64,000 bases of DNA, taken from assembly GCF_010731535.1 (NCBI RefSeq), contig NZ_AP022581.1, positions 868,001 through 932,000 of the forward strand. The letters are read 5' to 3'. Positions 41,134 to 54,820 of the stretch are shown here, piece by piece (the first letter of the stretch is position 1; every line of letters starts with the position of its first letter). Position numbers and translations under genes: made by a program. This stretch comes from Mycobacterium lacus (GTDB taxonomy: Bacteria > Actinomycetota > Actinomycetes > Mycobacteriales > Mycobacteriaceae). The notes beneath the pieces were generated by a model that made no database searches, had not been told where the DNA came from, and saw only the letters and a list, made by a program, of their open reading frames with translations.

Positions 41134-41195
41134 CGCGAGCAGACGCAAAAGCCCCCATTTGCGCCGCCAAATGGGGGCTTTTGCGTCTGTTCGCG
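41134..41195. terminator. Bidirectional palindromic terminator between lpqZ and the SDR gene
   Basis: 28-base arms lie at 41134-41161 and 41168-41195 with a 6-base loop; one position pairs as G-T. The core GCGAGCAGACGCAAAAG is shared with the hairpins at 10987 and 32626. The hairpin lies 16 bases after lpqZ and 8 bases after the convergent SDR gene. Confidence 0.85.
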
Positions 41196-41203
41196 CTGAC
41201 CCG

Positions 41204-42037
41204 TCAGCGATGCGGGGCTGGCAATAGCCGGCCCAGCACGGGCATGAACAGCCGCTGGTATCCGGAACCCGTCAAGCGCACCACGATGTCCAGCACCTTG
41301 GCGTCCGGGCCGACCAGCACCCGGGCCTTGTTCTTGCGCACCGCCCCCAGGATGATCCGGGCGGCCCGCTCCGGGCTCGTGTGGGCCACCCGCCTGTCGA
41401 ACATCTTGGCCAGTTCGGCCTGGTCAAGGCCCTCCGCGACGGTCGCGTTACGGGCGATCGCGGTCTTGATGCCGCCGGGGTGCACCGTGGTCACCCCGAC
41501 CGGATGCCCGGCCAGAATCATCTCCTGCCGCAGCGCCTCGGTGAAGCCGCGGACGGCGAACTTGGCCGCGTTGTATGCCGCCTGACCCGAGACCGAAAAC
41601 AGCCCGAACACGCTGGAAACGTTGACGACGTGGCCGTCCCCGGAGGCGATCAGGTATGGCAGGAACGCCTTGGTGCCGTTCACCACGCCCCAGAAGTCGA
41701 CGTCCATCACCCGTTCGATGTCCTTGAACTGGCTGACCTCGATGTCACCGGTGAAGGCGATGCCGGCGTTGTTGTAGATCTGGTTTACCTTGCCGAAGTG
41801 CTCGTTGACCGCGTCGGCGTAGGCCAGGAACGCTTCGCGCTCGGTGACGTCAAGTCGGTCCGCCCGCACCGGGGCGCCGATCGCCTTCAGCCTTTCCTCG
41901 GTCCCCGCCAGCCCTTCGGTGTCGACGTCGCTGATCGCCAGCTTGGCGCCCGAGCGTCCCAGTTCGACGGCCAGCGCCTGCCCGATGCCCGAACCCGCGC
42001 CGGTGACCACGGCGACTTTTCCGGCGAACCCCTCCAT
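41204..42037 (-). CDS. Short-chain dehydrogenase/reductase (Rv1245c-like)
   Basis: The 277-residue classical SDR has the cofactor motif TGAGSGIGQALAVEL near residue 11, NNAGIAF near 88, the catalytic Ser in VVNVSSVFGLFSVSG near 137 and YNAAKFAVRGF (Tyr-x3-Lys) near 158. It should reduce or oxidise a carbonyl or hydroxyl group with NAD(P); the substrate is unknown. ATG 42037 gives the H37Rv length. The frame is open upstream without homology. Confidence 0.92.
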   Translation of the reverse strand: MEGFAGKVAVVTGAGSGIGQALAVELGRSGAKLAISDVDTEGLAGTEERLKAIGAPVRADRLDVTEREAFLAYADAVNEHFGKVNQIYNNAGIAFTGDIEVSQFKDIERVMDVDFWGVVNGTKAFLPYLIASGDGHVVNVSSVFGLFSVSGQAAYNAAKFAVRGFTEALRQEMILAGHPVGVTTVHPGGIKTAIARNATVAEGLDQAELAKMFDRRVAHTSPERAARIILGAVRKNKARVLVGPDAKVLDIVVRLTGSGYQRLFMPVLGRLLPAPHR

Positions 42038-42161
42038 GCGCACCCTCCCTCGGTCGTTGCGATCGACGTTAGCCGGTACCGCTGGTCCCGTTAGTAGCGG
42101 GTGGTTCAGGCGAGCAAAACCATTGGCGATATCGGAGATCAAGTGTGCCCGCCCCGGCGCA

Positions 42162-42761
42162 TCAACGGATCCAGATGCCGGTGGCGATTCCGATGTTGAA
42201 GAACATGTTGGTCGGCAGCGCGACGATCGCGTCTACCAGATCCGATTTCCGGCAGCCACCGTCGGGTCTTCGACGGCCCGGATTCGGCGGCGCCGTTGAA
42301 CAGCGCCGAGCCGTTCAGGACTATCCCGGCGCAGCCGCCGCGGTCATGCCTGGGCCGCATCTTGTGCGCAAGTGGCACATAAGCAGCGTCTGCCCGTCGC
42401 CAATGGAGGGAAGACTATGCGAGGACCGCGTACCCGCGGCGAGCGCTTCCTTCTCGACGGCCTCATGCGCCGCCTTCCGGTCAAAACCGTTGGGGGGGTT
42501 GGACATCCAGAAGGCGAAGGTGCGGTCCCAGAACTGGTCGTCGGCCAGGGTGCCGCCGAGGCGGATGTTGCCGGCGTCTTGGCCCTTGGCGATCATGTCC
42601 GGCTCGGCCAGCGTCCGCACCTCGTCGCGAGTAGGCTCGAGGACGCAGTCCAGGCGTCGCAGGATCGTGAATGGCAAGATCACGCCGCCGTATTGGTGCG
42701 ACTTGTATACGCCGCGCAGTTGGTCGGCGATCCCACAGGCGAAGTTGCCGAGCCTGCTCAA
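42162..42761 (-). pseudogene. Type I restriction-modification HsdM relic
   Basis: The minus strand encodes the start of an HsdM N6-adenine methyltransferase (IADQLRGVYKSHQYGGVILPFTILRRLDC, split here as motifs IADQLRGVYKSHQYGG and VILPFTILRRLDCVLEPTR). It is joined directly to the catalytic region around AFWMSNPPNGFD, so the SAM-binding middle is deleted. A first frameshift follows GMTAAAAPG and leads to IVLNGSALFNGAAESGPSK. A second leads to VDAIVALPTNMFFNIGIATG, which ends at the stop 42162-42164. In H37Rv this position holds a relBE-type pair, which is absent here. Confidence 0.82.
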
Positions 42762-42884
42762 ACCCGATCTCCCGCTGACGGTCCCGCGTCAAAACCGTGT
42801 GGCACGCACTTTCACTTCACGAGCGCGCGCAAAATGCCGGCCGACGTGGCGTGGCGCGGTACAAACACGCACGTTCGCCGTGCT

Positions 42885-46619
<3,735 letters not shown>

Positions 46620-46769
46620 GGCCGCTGTTCGCCTCGATTCCTCTGTTCTCCAAGGTCCCGCAAGCGCCATGGTGCGACGCCTGCCGTTCTGATGGTCTCC
46701 GCCTCATAAAGGCTAACGCTTTGCCGGCAATTCGCCAGCGAGACGGATGCAACCCGGCCCTAGCCGGCC

Positions 46770-47534
46770 CTAGCCGGCCTCGCGAACCGGCGGCAATAGG
46801 TGCAGGGTGACTGGCCAGCGCGCCGGCGGGGCGCCGAACGCTTTGTGGGCGTTGCTGACGAGCTTCTTGCCCGCGAGGTAATTGCCGATGGCGCCGACCA
46901 GGGCGCCAATGCCGACCGGCAGCAGCTTGCCGAACATCAGTGCGCTGCGTCGCACCGTGTACCGCTTGACCCAGGACTTGAGCAACCGCGAGTTCAACCG
47001 CGACATCGACGACAGTGGCAGCGAGGCCATGCCCTCGGCGATCCAGCCACCGTTGGTGCGGGCCGGACCGATCAGCTCGGCGACGGCGTGCCCGCTGTTG
47101 TCTCCGACCAGCACCGCCAGCACCAGAGCGCGGCGTCGTTCCCGGTGGTCGGCGGGAATGCCGTACACCACCGCCAGCGCCAGCACCAGGAGCGCGGTGG
47201 CCTCGAGGAACGCCACGGTTTCCGCCGCAGCCGCGGACAGCGCACTCAACGTGCCGATCCCGGGGATGGTCGCTGCCATTCCCACCGCCACGCCGCTGGC
47301 AGTCACCACGGCCAGGTAGCGCTTCTGTAGCTTGGTGGCGATCTCGGCGGGGCTGGCGGCGGGGTGCGCGCGCCGCAGCCTGGCCACGTAGGCCTCGGCG
47401 GCCGGGCCCTGTATCCGCGAGCTGCGCTCGATGACCTGCGCCAATGCGCGCGCGGACGCTTTGGGTCGACCGCCTGGGGTCCTCGGCAGCGCTTGAGTCG
47501 ACCTCTTCCGTCGGGGGTTGCGTCGGGCCTGCAT
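46770..47534 (-). CDS. Membrane protein of unknown function (Rv1249c-like)
   Basis: The 254-residue protein starts with an Arg-rich basic segment and has hydrophobic stretches near residues 95-115 (AVGMAATIPGIGTLSALSAA) and 115-135, plus one near the C-terminus (PVGIGALVGAIGNYLAGKK). The last resembles EcsC or similar membrane-associated proteins. Function unknown. It precedes kgd on the same strand with a 150-base gap and matches Rv1249c by position and length. Confidence 0.75.
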   Translation of the reverse strand: MQARRNPRRKRSTQALPRTPGGRPKASARALAQVIERSSRIQGPAAEAYVARLRRAHPAASPAEIATKLQKRYLAVVTASGVAVGMAATIPGIGTLSALSAAAAETVAFLEATALLVLALAVVYGIPADHRERRRALVLAVLVGDNSGHAVAELIGPARTNGGWIAEGMASLPLSSMSRLNSRLLKSWVKRYTVRRSALMFGKLLPVGIGALVGAIGNYLAGKKLVSNAHKAFGAPPARWPVTLHLLPPVREAG

Positions 47535-47656
47535 AATTGCCTCTCCTGCGAATGGCGTCTGTCTAGGCTAACGCCTGGCTTACCCGGAATAATGCAGGCT
47601 GGATGTCGGTCGGCGGCGTTGCGGGTAGCTCCGGTGGAGCCGAAACGAGGTGAGTG

Positions 47657-47773
47657 CATGACCCGCGCTGGCGACGATGCCGTGGGGGTCCCACCCAACT
47701 GCGGGGATGGGGGCACGCGCCCGCAGGTGGGAGGTACCCCCACCCGCTTGCGGGGGAAGGAGCGGCGCTCATG
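47657..47773 (+). repeat. MIRU-like element at the start of the MFS gene
   Basis: The element opens CATGACCCGCGCTGGCGACGATGC and closes GGAAGGAGCGGCGCTCATGACC, so CATGACC frames both ends. The middle holds a near-palindrome, CCCGCAGGTGGGAGGTACC with its complement ending TGCGGG. Mycobacterial interspersed repetitive units typically read GCTGGCGACGATGC...GGAGGAGC...ATG across gene junctions. Here the right end supplies GGAAGGAG and the ATG of the exporter. Confidence 0.7.
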
Positions 47774-49657
47774 ACCACGGCGACGACCCGGTTCCGGGGC
47801 CCCTGGCGCGTGGGGTCGAGTCACAGCAGCTCAGGAAACCCCTGGAACGCGTTGTGGGCGATGATGATCGGCTTCTTCATGATCATGCTCGACTCGACGA
47901 TCGTGGCCATAGCGAACCCGACCATCATGGCCAAGTTGGCGATCGGCTACGACACCGTGGTCTGGGTGACCAGCGCCTACCTGCTGGGGTATGCGGTGCT
48001 GTTGCTAGTGGCCGGTCGACTCGGTGACCGATTCGGCCCGAAAAACCTCTACCTGATCGGCCTGGTGGTGTTCACCGTCGCGTCGGTGTGGTGCGGCCTG
48101 TCGGGCAGCGCAGGCATGCTGATCGCCGCCCGCGTGGCACAGGGTGTGGGTGCCGGGGTGCTCACCCCGCAGACGTTGTCGACGATCACCCGGATCTTCC
48201 CGGCGCACCGCCGCGGCGCCGCCATGAGCGTGTGGGGTGCCACCGCCGGAGTAGCCAGCCTGGTGGGACCGTTGGCCGGCGGGGGGCTGGTCGACAGTCT
48301 GGGCTGGCAGTGGATCTTCTTCGTCAACGTCCCGGTCGGCATCGTCGCCCTGGTATTGGCGGTTTGGCTGGTTCCGGTGCTGCCGACCCAGCTGCACCAG
48401 TTCGACTGGATCGGCGTCGGCTTGTCCGGGGTGGGCATGTTTCTGATTGTCTTCGGCCTGCAGGAGGGGGAGTCCGCCCATTGGCAGCCATGGATCTGGG
48501 CGGTGATCGTCGCCGGCGTCGGGTTTTTGTCGACGTTTATCTACTGGCAGGCCCTCAACACCCGCGAGCCGTTGATTCCGCTGGACATCCTCGACTACCG
48601 GAACTACAGCCTGTGCAATGTCGGGGTGGCGATTACCGCATTCGCCATGACGGGGATGGTGCTGCCGCTGACGTTTTACGCGCAGGCGGTGTGCGGGTTG
48701 TCGCCGACCCGCTCGGCGCTGCTGATCGCGCCGATGGCGATCACCAGCGGTGTGCTGGCCCCGCTCGTCGGCGTGATCGTGGACAGATCCCATCCGCTGC
48801 CGGTGCTCGGTTTCGGGTTTTCGGCGCTGGCGATCGGGCTGACGTGGCTGGCGTTCGAGATGGCTCCGGACACGCCGATCTGGCGGTTGATGTTACCGTT
48901 CAGCGTCATCGGTGTGTCGATGGCGTTTGTGTGGTCACCGCTGACGGCCACCGCGTCCCGCGACCTGCCGCCGCGCCTGGCCGGTGCGGGCTCGGGCGTG
49001 TACAACGCGACCCGGCAACTCGGGGCGGTGCTCGGCAGCGCAGGCATGGCCGCGTTCATGACGGCGCGCATCGCCGCCGAGATGCCGCCGATGCCCGGCG
49101 GCGCGGGCACGCCCAGCGTGCAGGGCGCCCCCACCTTGCAGTTGCCCGAGTATGTTCGCGAGCCGTTTTCGGCCGCGATGTCGCAGTCGATGCTGCTGCC
49201 CGCGTTCATTTCGTTGTTCGGGATCGTTGCCGTCTTGTTCTTGGAGGGCTTCACAGGTCCGGTGACGACCGACGAGCCCGTGCCCGCCGACGGCTATGAC
49301 GATAGCTATGACGACTATGTCGAGTACGTCATCCGTCGCGAACCCGACATCGATTCCGCGCTGCAACCGGTGTACGACGAGGGCGACACAGAACCGCTGG
49401 TGGCCCGAGTCGGTCAACTGCGCCCGGCATCCGCCGAAGCGCGGCACAGCGACTCTGTCGAATCATCGCACGGCGTGCCCGCGGACCCCGTTTCGGCGCC
49501 GCTTGAACAGATTGGCTTCGCCCACAACGGTTCTCCTGCCGACGACGGGCAGCGCTTCCGCCCGATCGCCGAGTATTCGCCGTGGCGCAACAAGCACCGC
49601 CGCGCAGATCCGGACGACTATGGCACTTCCGGTCGGCATTCGTTTCGTGGGGATTAA
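47771..49657 (+). CDS. EmrB/QacA-type MFS drug exporter (Rv1250-like)
   Basis: The 628-residue protein has about fourteen membrane helices, the DHA2-family layout. Helix 1 carries [17 protein letters not shown] (motif D1), then [14 protein letters not shown] (motif A) near residue 80 and the [21 protein letters not shown] region (motif C) near 160. The C-terminal ~110 residues are an acidic cytosolic tail ([18 protein letters not shown]). It probably exports drugs or lipids by proton antiport. ATG 47771 has GGAAGGAG 10 bases upstream. Confidence 0.93.
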   Translation: MTTATTRFRGPWRVGSSHSSSGNPWNALWAMMIGFFMIMLDSTIVAIANPTIMAKLAIGYDTVVWVTSAYLLGYAVLLLVAGRLGDRFGPKNLYLIGLVVFTVASVWCGLSGSAGMLIAARVAQGVGAGVLTPQTLSTITRIFPAHRRGAAMSVWGATAGVASLVGPLAGGGLVDSLGWQWIFFVNVPVGIVALVLAVWLVPVLPTQLHQFDWIGVGLSGVGMFLIVFGLQEGESAHWQPWIWAVIVAGVGFLSTFIYWQALNTREPLIPLDILDYRNYSLCNVGVAITAFAMTGMVLPLTFYAQAVCGLSPTRSALLIAPMAITSGVLAPLVGVIVDRSHPLPVLGFGFSALAIGLTWLAFEMAPDTPIWRLMLPFSVIGVSMAFVWSPLTATASRDLPPRLAGAGSGVYNATRQLGAVLGSAGMAAFMTARIAAEMPPMPGGAGTPSVQGAPTLQLPEYVREPFSAAMSQSMLLPAFISLFGIVAVLFLEGFTGPVTTDEPVPADGYDDSYDDYVEYVIRREPDIDSALQPVYDEGDTEPLVARVGQLRPASAEARHSDSVESSHGVPADPVSAPLEQIGFAHNGSPADDGQRFRPIAEYSPWRNKHRRADPDDYGTSGRHSFRGD

Positions 49658-49668
49658 TTTAGCTGTCT

Positions 49669-51140
49669 TCAACTGGCTTGAGTCAGCGCGAGGAACCCGC
49701 CCAGGTCTACCAGGCTGGCGGGCGTGGCGGGCAGTTACCCGGTCAGCATCTCCGAGCGCACGACCACGGCCGCATACTGCGCCCGGCTGATGGCGGCGTT
49801 GAGCCGATTCCTGTTGAGCAGAAACGAGATTCCGCGTGGCACTTCATCAGCGGACGATGCCGTCATCGAGATGAAGACGACCGGCGCCTGCGCGCCCTGG
49901 AACTTGTCGATTGTTCCGACCCTGACGTCGCGCAGACCGGCCGACGACAACCGCCGGCGCAGCATCGCCACGTGGGCGTTGTACGGTGCCAGCACCAGCA
50001 CGTCGGCGGCGGCCAACGGCCGGGTGCCGTGCTCATCGGTCCACGACCTGCCGAGCAAACGCTGAATCTCAGCGACGATCGCCTCGCCCTCCTGCGGGCT
50101 TTCGATCGAATTCCCTTGGTGGCGAACGGGAACCACCCGGACGCCGGGTTGATATGCGTCGAGGCTGCGCGCGGCGATGCACTTGGCGTGGGAGCGCGGC
50201 CTGCCTCCGTAGCACAGCTCGGAGACGGCGGCGCGCACCGCCGGATGCATCCGGTATGAGCGATCCAGGAAATAGCCCCGTTCATCGGGCAGCGTGTGCC
50301 GACCGTCGACCAGCCAATCCAGCGCGGAGTTGTCGACGGTCGCCTCGCGGGCAACGAAGACGTCTGTGTTGTCCGCCCATTCGTCGACCGGGAAGTTCAG
50401 CCGATCGAAATGCGCCCACCAGAGCACGGGCAGCGGCCAGCAGGGCGACCGCCGTTTGTTCCGGCGTGCGATCGCACGCGGCGGCATCCCCCATGAAGGC
50501 CGACAAGGTTGACGACAGCGAGTCATGGTCGTCGATCGCGGTTCCGTCTGGAACCGGTTGCACGCCGATCGGTGTCACGGTACCACCTACGCCCGGACCG
50601 GTGTCGCGTTGGCGGACTTGGAGTTTGGCCTGCGCGGTCAGCTTGTTAAGTGCGCCCGCCGCCAGGTCGGGGACCGGCCCGGCGTGGCTGGCCAGCTCGG
50701 TGATTGTGGTGATGCCGATGTCAAGTAGCTTCTCGCGCTGGGTTATTCGCATTCCGGCGACCAGCAACAGATCGTCTTTCGCGCGCAGCTGTTCGGTGCA
50801 CAGCGGGCAGCGCAAACACGCCCCCACCCCTTCGTCGTCCCAGCGTACCGGGGTGTCCGCGGCATAGTGGTCGTCAAGGAGCCGCTGCAAGAGCGCGCTG
50901 GAACCGGTACACCGGGATCAGGTCGCCGACGCGGTAGCGCAGCACCGCGCCGTCGCCAAGTTCGAGCTCGGCCTCCGGAGCCACCTGCACTCCCGAACGC
51001 GCCAGCGTGTCCGCGTAGGCCCCCAGCTGCAACAACGCGGTGACCTTGGCCGAGCGGGCCAGCTTGGTGTCGGCGACCCGACAGTGCTCGCCGTCTCGGA
51101 TCAGGAAGTCGGCGAATCCGACAAAGCGGCCGTCGAACAT
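49669..51140 (-). pseudogene. Decayed TM0106-type nuclease/AAA helicase (Rv1251c relic)
   Basis: Fragments in three frames match parts of the ~1,139-residue Rv1251c. The first (from 51140) is FDGRFVGFADFLIRDGEHCR from the RecB-like nuclease. The second is VRWDDEGVGACLRCPLCTEQ with its cysteine cluster. The third is the C-terminal helicase 2 domain (RSYRMHPAVRAAVSELCYGG, VGTIDKFQGAQAPVVFISMT, LLNRNRLNAAISRAQYAAVV). A last frameshift after SEMLTG moves the end to 49669. The N-terminus and the entire Walker A region are missing, with a deletion junction near 50430. Confidence 0.85.
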
Positions 51141-51171
51141 CGCGTCAGACTCTGGTCGGCTGACGGCTCGT

Positions 51172-51768
51172 TCAACGGCCGGCGGTGTTGCCGATCAGTT
51201 CGACGCCACTGCCGTTCCAGCGGAACTTCACGTCGCTGGTCAATCCGCTTAGGCCGCTGGGGTAGGTCAACGCCACCGTGTCGCCGGTGCACTGCGACGT
51301 GTCAATGCCGTTGAATCCGTACGTGTCGGGCACGCCCTGCGGTATGTACTTGCCGAGATGGAACAGCACCGCCCGGGTGGTGGGATTGATGGCGTTCGTG
51401 TTGGCCTTGATGATCACCGCGGACAGCTGAGCGCACTCGTTGTAGTTGCCGGCCAGCGGTTCTGGGTTCCAGGGTTGCTCGCTGCGCGGATCGCGAGGCA
51501 GCTCGGAGACGACCTTCGCGATCGTCGGCGAGGCGAGATTGACCGCGCACGGGTCGGCGGCGGCGCTGCTGCTGGGCGGGGCGGCCGTCCCGGACGGCGG
51601 GCTGCTCGGTGTAGTGCTCGCGGGGGTCGGCATGGTTGTGCTGGCCCGCGGTGTCTTCGCGACCGTGGAGTCGCCCGATCCGCAGCCAGCCAGCATCGCG
51701 GCGACGAGGGCAATGACCAAACCCGCCAGCGGCTGGGCGCGCCACGGTAGTGACCACACATCGCGCAC
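51172..51768 (-). CDS. lprE: Lipoprotein LprE
   Basis: The 198-residue lipoprotein has a signal peptide (LAGLVIALVAAMLAGC) with lipobox LAGC at residues ~23-26, a Thr/Ser/Pro-rich spacer and a conserved globular domain (PCAVNLASPTIAKVVSELPR, PWNPEPLAGNYNEC) found in actinobacterial LppP/LprE lipoproteins. GTG 51768 matches the H37Rv start; the frame is open further upstream without homology. It is divergent from deaD. Confidence 0.9.
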   Translation of the reverse strand: MRDVWSLPWRAQPLAGLVIALVAAMLAGCGSGDSTVAKTPRASTTMPTPASTTPSSPPSGTAAPPSSSAAADPCAVNLASPTIAKVVSELPRDPRSEQPWNPEPLAGNYNECAQLSAVIIKANTNAINPTTRAVLFHLGKYIPQGVPDTYGFNGIDTSQCTGDTVALTYPSGLSGLTSDVKFRWNGSGVELIGNTAGR

Positions 51769-51946
51769 GGTACCGCCATCGGGCGTGCAGGTGTGGCAGG
51801 CGTGGCCGGGTGGCCGCGATTCTGTCGCCACGAGCGCACCAAGGTGTACGGTCAATGCGGCGTGTCGCTGTACAGACACGCGCGCTCGGGGACGCGTCGC
51901 GCCTGGCATCCGGGCCGGGCGCGATCCCCACTAGACTTCCGAGGCA

Positions 51947-53614
51947 ATGGCCCTTCCGGACACCCCCCCTGCGACGTTCGCCGACCTACAGATTGACCCC
52001 CGCGTCCTGCGGGCGATCGCTGACGTCGGTTACGAGTCGCCGACGGCCATCCAGTTCGCATCGATCCCGGCGCTGATGGCGGGTTCCGACGTGGTGGGAC
52101 TGGCGCAGACCGGCACCGGCAAGACCGCGGCCTTCGCGATCCCGATCCTGTCCAGAATCGATGTCGCCAGCCAGGCCACTCAGGCGCTGGTGCTGGCGCC
52201 CACCCGGGAGCTGGCGCTGCAGGTTGCCGAGGCGTTCGGCCGCTACGGGGCGTATCTGCCAGAGCTCCATGTGCTGCCTATCTATGGCGGGTCGTCGTAC
52301 GGCGTGCAACGTGCCGGGCTGAGACGCGGCGCCCAGGTTGTCGTGGGGACTCCCGGCCGGGTCATCGACCATCTGGAACGAGAGACGCTGGACTTGTCGC
52401 GGGTGGACTACCTGGTGCTCGACGAGGCCGACGAGATGCTCAGTATGGGTTTCGCCGAAGATGTCGAGCGCATCCTGTCCGAAACCCCGGAATACAAACA
52501 GGTTGCCCTGTTTTCGGCGACCATGCCGCCGGCCATCCGCAAGCTCACCGCCAAATACCTGCACGATCCGTTCGAAGTCAAGGCTGAAGCGAAAACTGCT
52601 GCAGCCGAAAACATTTCGCAGCGCTACATGCAGGTCGCCGGTCAGCGCAAGATGGACGCACTCACCCGAGTCCTCGAAGTCGAGCCGTTCGAGGCGATGA
52701 TCGTCTTCGTGCGCACGAAGCAGGCGACCGAGGACGTCGCCGAAAGGCTGTGTGCCCGAGGCTTTTCCGCGGCGGCCATCAACGGCGATATTGCCCAGGC
52801 ACAACGGGAGCGGACCATCGCGGCGTTAAGAGATGGCGGCCCCAAAGGTATAGACATCCTGGTCGCCACCGATGTGGCGGCCCGCGGGCTCGACGTGGAG
52901 CGGATATCGCATGTGGTCAATTACGACATCCCGCACGACACCGAGGCCTACGTACACCGGATCGGACGCACCGGCAGGGCCGGGCGTTCGGGAACCGCGC
53001 TGTTGTTCGTCTCCCCGCGGGAGCGCCACCTACTCAAGTCGATCGAGAAGGCGACACGTCAAAAGCTCACCGAGGCCGAGCTGCCCACCGTCGAGGACGT
53101 CAACGCGCAACGGGTAGCCAAATTCGCCGATTCCATCACCGACGCCCTCGGCGCCCCGGGAATCGAGTTGTTCCGCGGCCTGGTCGAGGACTACGAACGC
53201 GAGCACGATGTCCCGATGGCCGACATCGCCGCGGCGCTGGCGCTGCAGTCCCGCGACGGCGAGGCGTTTCTGCTGGCGCCCGAACCGCGACCCGAGCGGC
53301 TGGAAAAGCGACGCCGCCAGGACCGTATCGAAAAGCCAAGGAGCAAGCCGGAGTTCACCACGTACCGGGTCTCCGTCGGCAAGCGGCACAAGATCGGCCC
53401 GGGCGCAATCGTCGGCGCAATTGCCAACGAGGGTGGCTTGCACCGCAGTGATTTCGGCCATATCTCCATCGGGCCAAACTTCTCACTGGTGGAACTGCCG
53501 GCCAAGATGGGCCGTGCCACACTGAAAAAACTTGAGCGCACCCGCATCTCGGGCGTGCTGATCGACCTTCGCCGCCACGACACCGGCAAACCTCGGCGGA
53601 ACCGCGCCGGATGA
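51947..53614 (+). CDS. deaD: DEAD-box RNA helicase
   Basis: The 555-residue helicase has Q motif region, Walker A AQTGTGKTAAF near residue 46, PTRELALQV, DEADEM (motif II) near 160, SAT (motif III) and HRIGRTGRAGRSG (motif VI) near 345. The C-terminus (HKIGPGAIVGAIANEGGLHR) is a DbpA-like RNA-binding domain. Bacterial DeaD assists ribosome assembly and mRNA turnover, mainly in the cold. Its stop overlaps the acyltransferase start (ATGA). Confidence 0.95.
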   Translation: MALPDTPPATFADLQIDPRVLRAIADVGYESPTAIQFASIPALMAGSDVVGLAQTGTGKTAAFAIPILSRIDVASQATQALVLAPTRELALQVAEAFGRYGAYLPELHVLPIYGGSSYGVQRAGLRRGAQVVVGTPGRVIDHLERETLDLSRVDYLVLDEADEMLSMGFAEDVERILSETPEYKQVALFSATMPPAIRKLTAKYLHDPFEVKAEAKTAAAENISQRYMQVAGQRKMDALTRVLEVEPFEAMIVFVRTKQATEDVAERLCARGFSAAAINGDIAQAQRERTIAALRDGGPKGIDILVATDVAARGLDVERISHVVNYDIPHDTEAYVHRIGRTGRAGRSGTALLFVSPRERHLLKSIEKATRQKLTEAELPTVEDVNAQRVAKFADSITDALGAPGIELFRGLVEDYEREHDVPMADIAAALALQSRDGEAFLLAPEPRPERLEKRRRQDRIEKPRSKPEFTTYRVSVGKRHKIGPGAIVGAIANEGGLHRSDFGHISIGPNFSLVELPAKMGRATLKKLERTRISGVLIDLRRHDTGKPRRNRAG

Positions 53615-54750
53615 CGCTGTCCAAGGCCGAGGACGCCCAGGGCGGGCTCGAGCAAACCTCGCACGTGGACCGGGTCGCTTCGCTGACCGGCATCCGCGCG
53701 GTCGCCGCCCTGCTGGTGGTCGGCACCCACGCGGCCTACACCACCGGCAAGTACACCCACGGCTACTGGGGCCTGGTCGGGGCCCGGCTGGAGATCGGCG
53801 TTCCGATCTTTTTCGTGCTGTCCGGATTCCTGCTGTTCCGTCCGTGGGCGAAATCGGCCGCCACCGGCGGCCCGCCGCCTTCGCTGAGCCGCTACGCCTG
53901 GCACCGGGTTCGGCGCATCATGCCTGCCTACGTCCTCACCGTGCTGTTCGCCTACGTTCTGTACCACTTCCGCGAGGCCGCGCCGAACCCCGGGCACAGC
54001 TGGATGGGACTGCTCCGCAACCTCACGCTGACGCAGATCTACACCGACGGCTACCTGGGTTCGTACCTGCATCAGGGCCTGACCCAAATGTGGAGTCTCG
54101 CAGTGGAGGCCGCCTTCTACGTGGCGCTCCCACTGCTGGCCTACCTGCTGCTGGTGGCGATCTGCCAGCGGCGATGGCAGCCCAAGTTGCTGCTGGGTGC
54201 CCTGGCGGGCTTGATGCTGATCAGCCCGGCTTGGTTGACCCTGGTGCACACCGCACACCGATTCCCCGACGGCGCCCGGCTTTGGCTGCCCACCTACCTC
54301 GCCTGGTTCCTCGCCGGCATGATGCTGGCCGTGCTGCAGGCGATGGGTGTGCGCTGCTACGCGTTCGCGGCCATGCCACTGGCGATCGTCAGCTACTTCA
54401 TCGTCTCCACCCCGATCGCGGGCGCGCCCACGACGTCGCCGGCAACTCTGGGGGAGGCGTTGGTCAAGACGGGTTTCTACGCGGGGATTGCCGCGCTGGC
54501 GGTGGCACCGCTGGCCCTCGGCGACCAGGGTTGGTATGCGCGGCTGCTGGCCACCCGGCCGATGGTGTGGCTGGGCGAGATCTCCTACGAGATCTTCCTG
54601 ATCCATCTGGTGACGATGGAGTTCGCGATGGTCTACGTGGTCCGGTATCACGTCTACACCGGCTCGATGCTGAACCTTTTCATCGCGACGCTCGCGCTGA
54701 CCCTTCCATTGGCCTGGTTGCTGCACCGATTCACGCGCGTCCGGAACTGA
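53611..54750 (+). CDS. Membrane acyltransferase, family 3 (Rv1254-like)
   Basis: This 379-residue protein has about ten membrane helices and the OafA-type start SLTGIRAVAALLVVGTHA, where the histidine is catalytic, followed by PIFFVLSGFLLFRPW. Such enzymes O-acylate surface glycans or glycolipids. It is translationally coupled to deaD. H37Rv Rv1254 (383 aa) is the positional match; the acceptor is unknown. Confidence 0.9.
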   Translation: MTLSKAEDAQGGLEQTSHVDRVASLTGIRAVAALLVVGTHAAYTTGKYTHGYWGLVGARLEIGVPIFFVLSGFLLFRPWAKSAATGGPPPSLSRYAWHRVRRIMPAYVLTVLFAYVLYHFREAAPNPGHSWMGLLRNLTLTQIYTDGYLGSYLHQGLTQMWSLAVEAAFYVALPLLAYLLLVAICQRRWQPKLLLGALAGLMLISPAWLTLVHTAHRFPDGARLWLPTYLAWFLAGMMLAVLQAMGVRCYAFAAMPLAIVSYFIVSTPIAGAPTTSPATLGEALVKTGFYAGIAALAVAPLALGDQGWYARLLATRPMVWLGEISYEIFLIHLVTMEFAMVYVVRYHVYTGSMLNLFIATLALTLPLAWLLHRFTRVRN

Positions 54751-54768
54751 ACCCGACACCATGGCTAG

Positions 54769-54787
54769 ATAGGTTACCCTGTCCTAA
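54769..54787. promoter_or_regulatory. Candidate IdeR iron box
   Basis: ATAGGTTACCCTGTCCTAA matches 14 of 19 positions of the mycobacterial IdeR consensus TTAGGTTAGGCTAACCTAA. It lies 34 bases before the start of the siderophore-interacting protein gene, a position that suits repression by Fe-IdeR. Confidence 0.7.
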
Positions 54788-54820
54788 TTAACGGCAGGCT
54801 GATGGAAGGCGTCGGGACGC

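Noticed and set aside
42480-42792. Arg-rich minus-strand ORF in the hsdM relic
   Set aside because: It is the out-of-frame shadow of the HsdM N-terminal fragment.
46760-46785. Short CGGCCCTAGC direct repeat
   Set aside because: Only two and a half 10-base copies beside a stop codon; too little to call a functional element.
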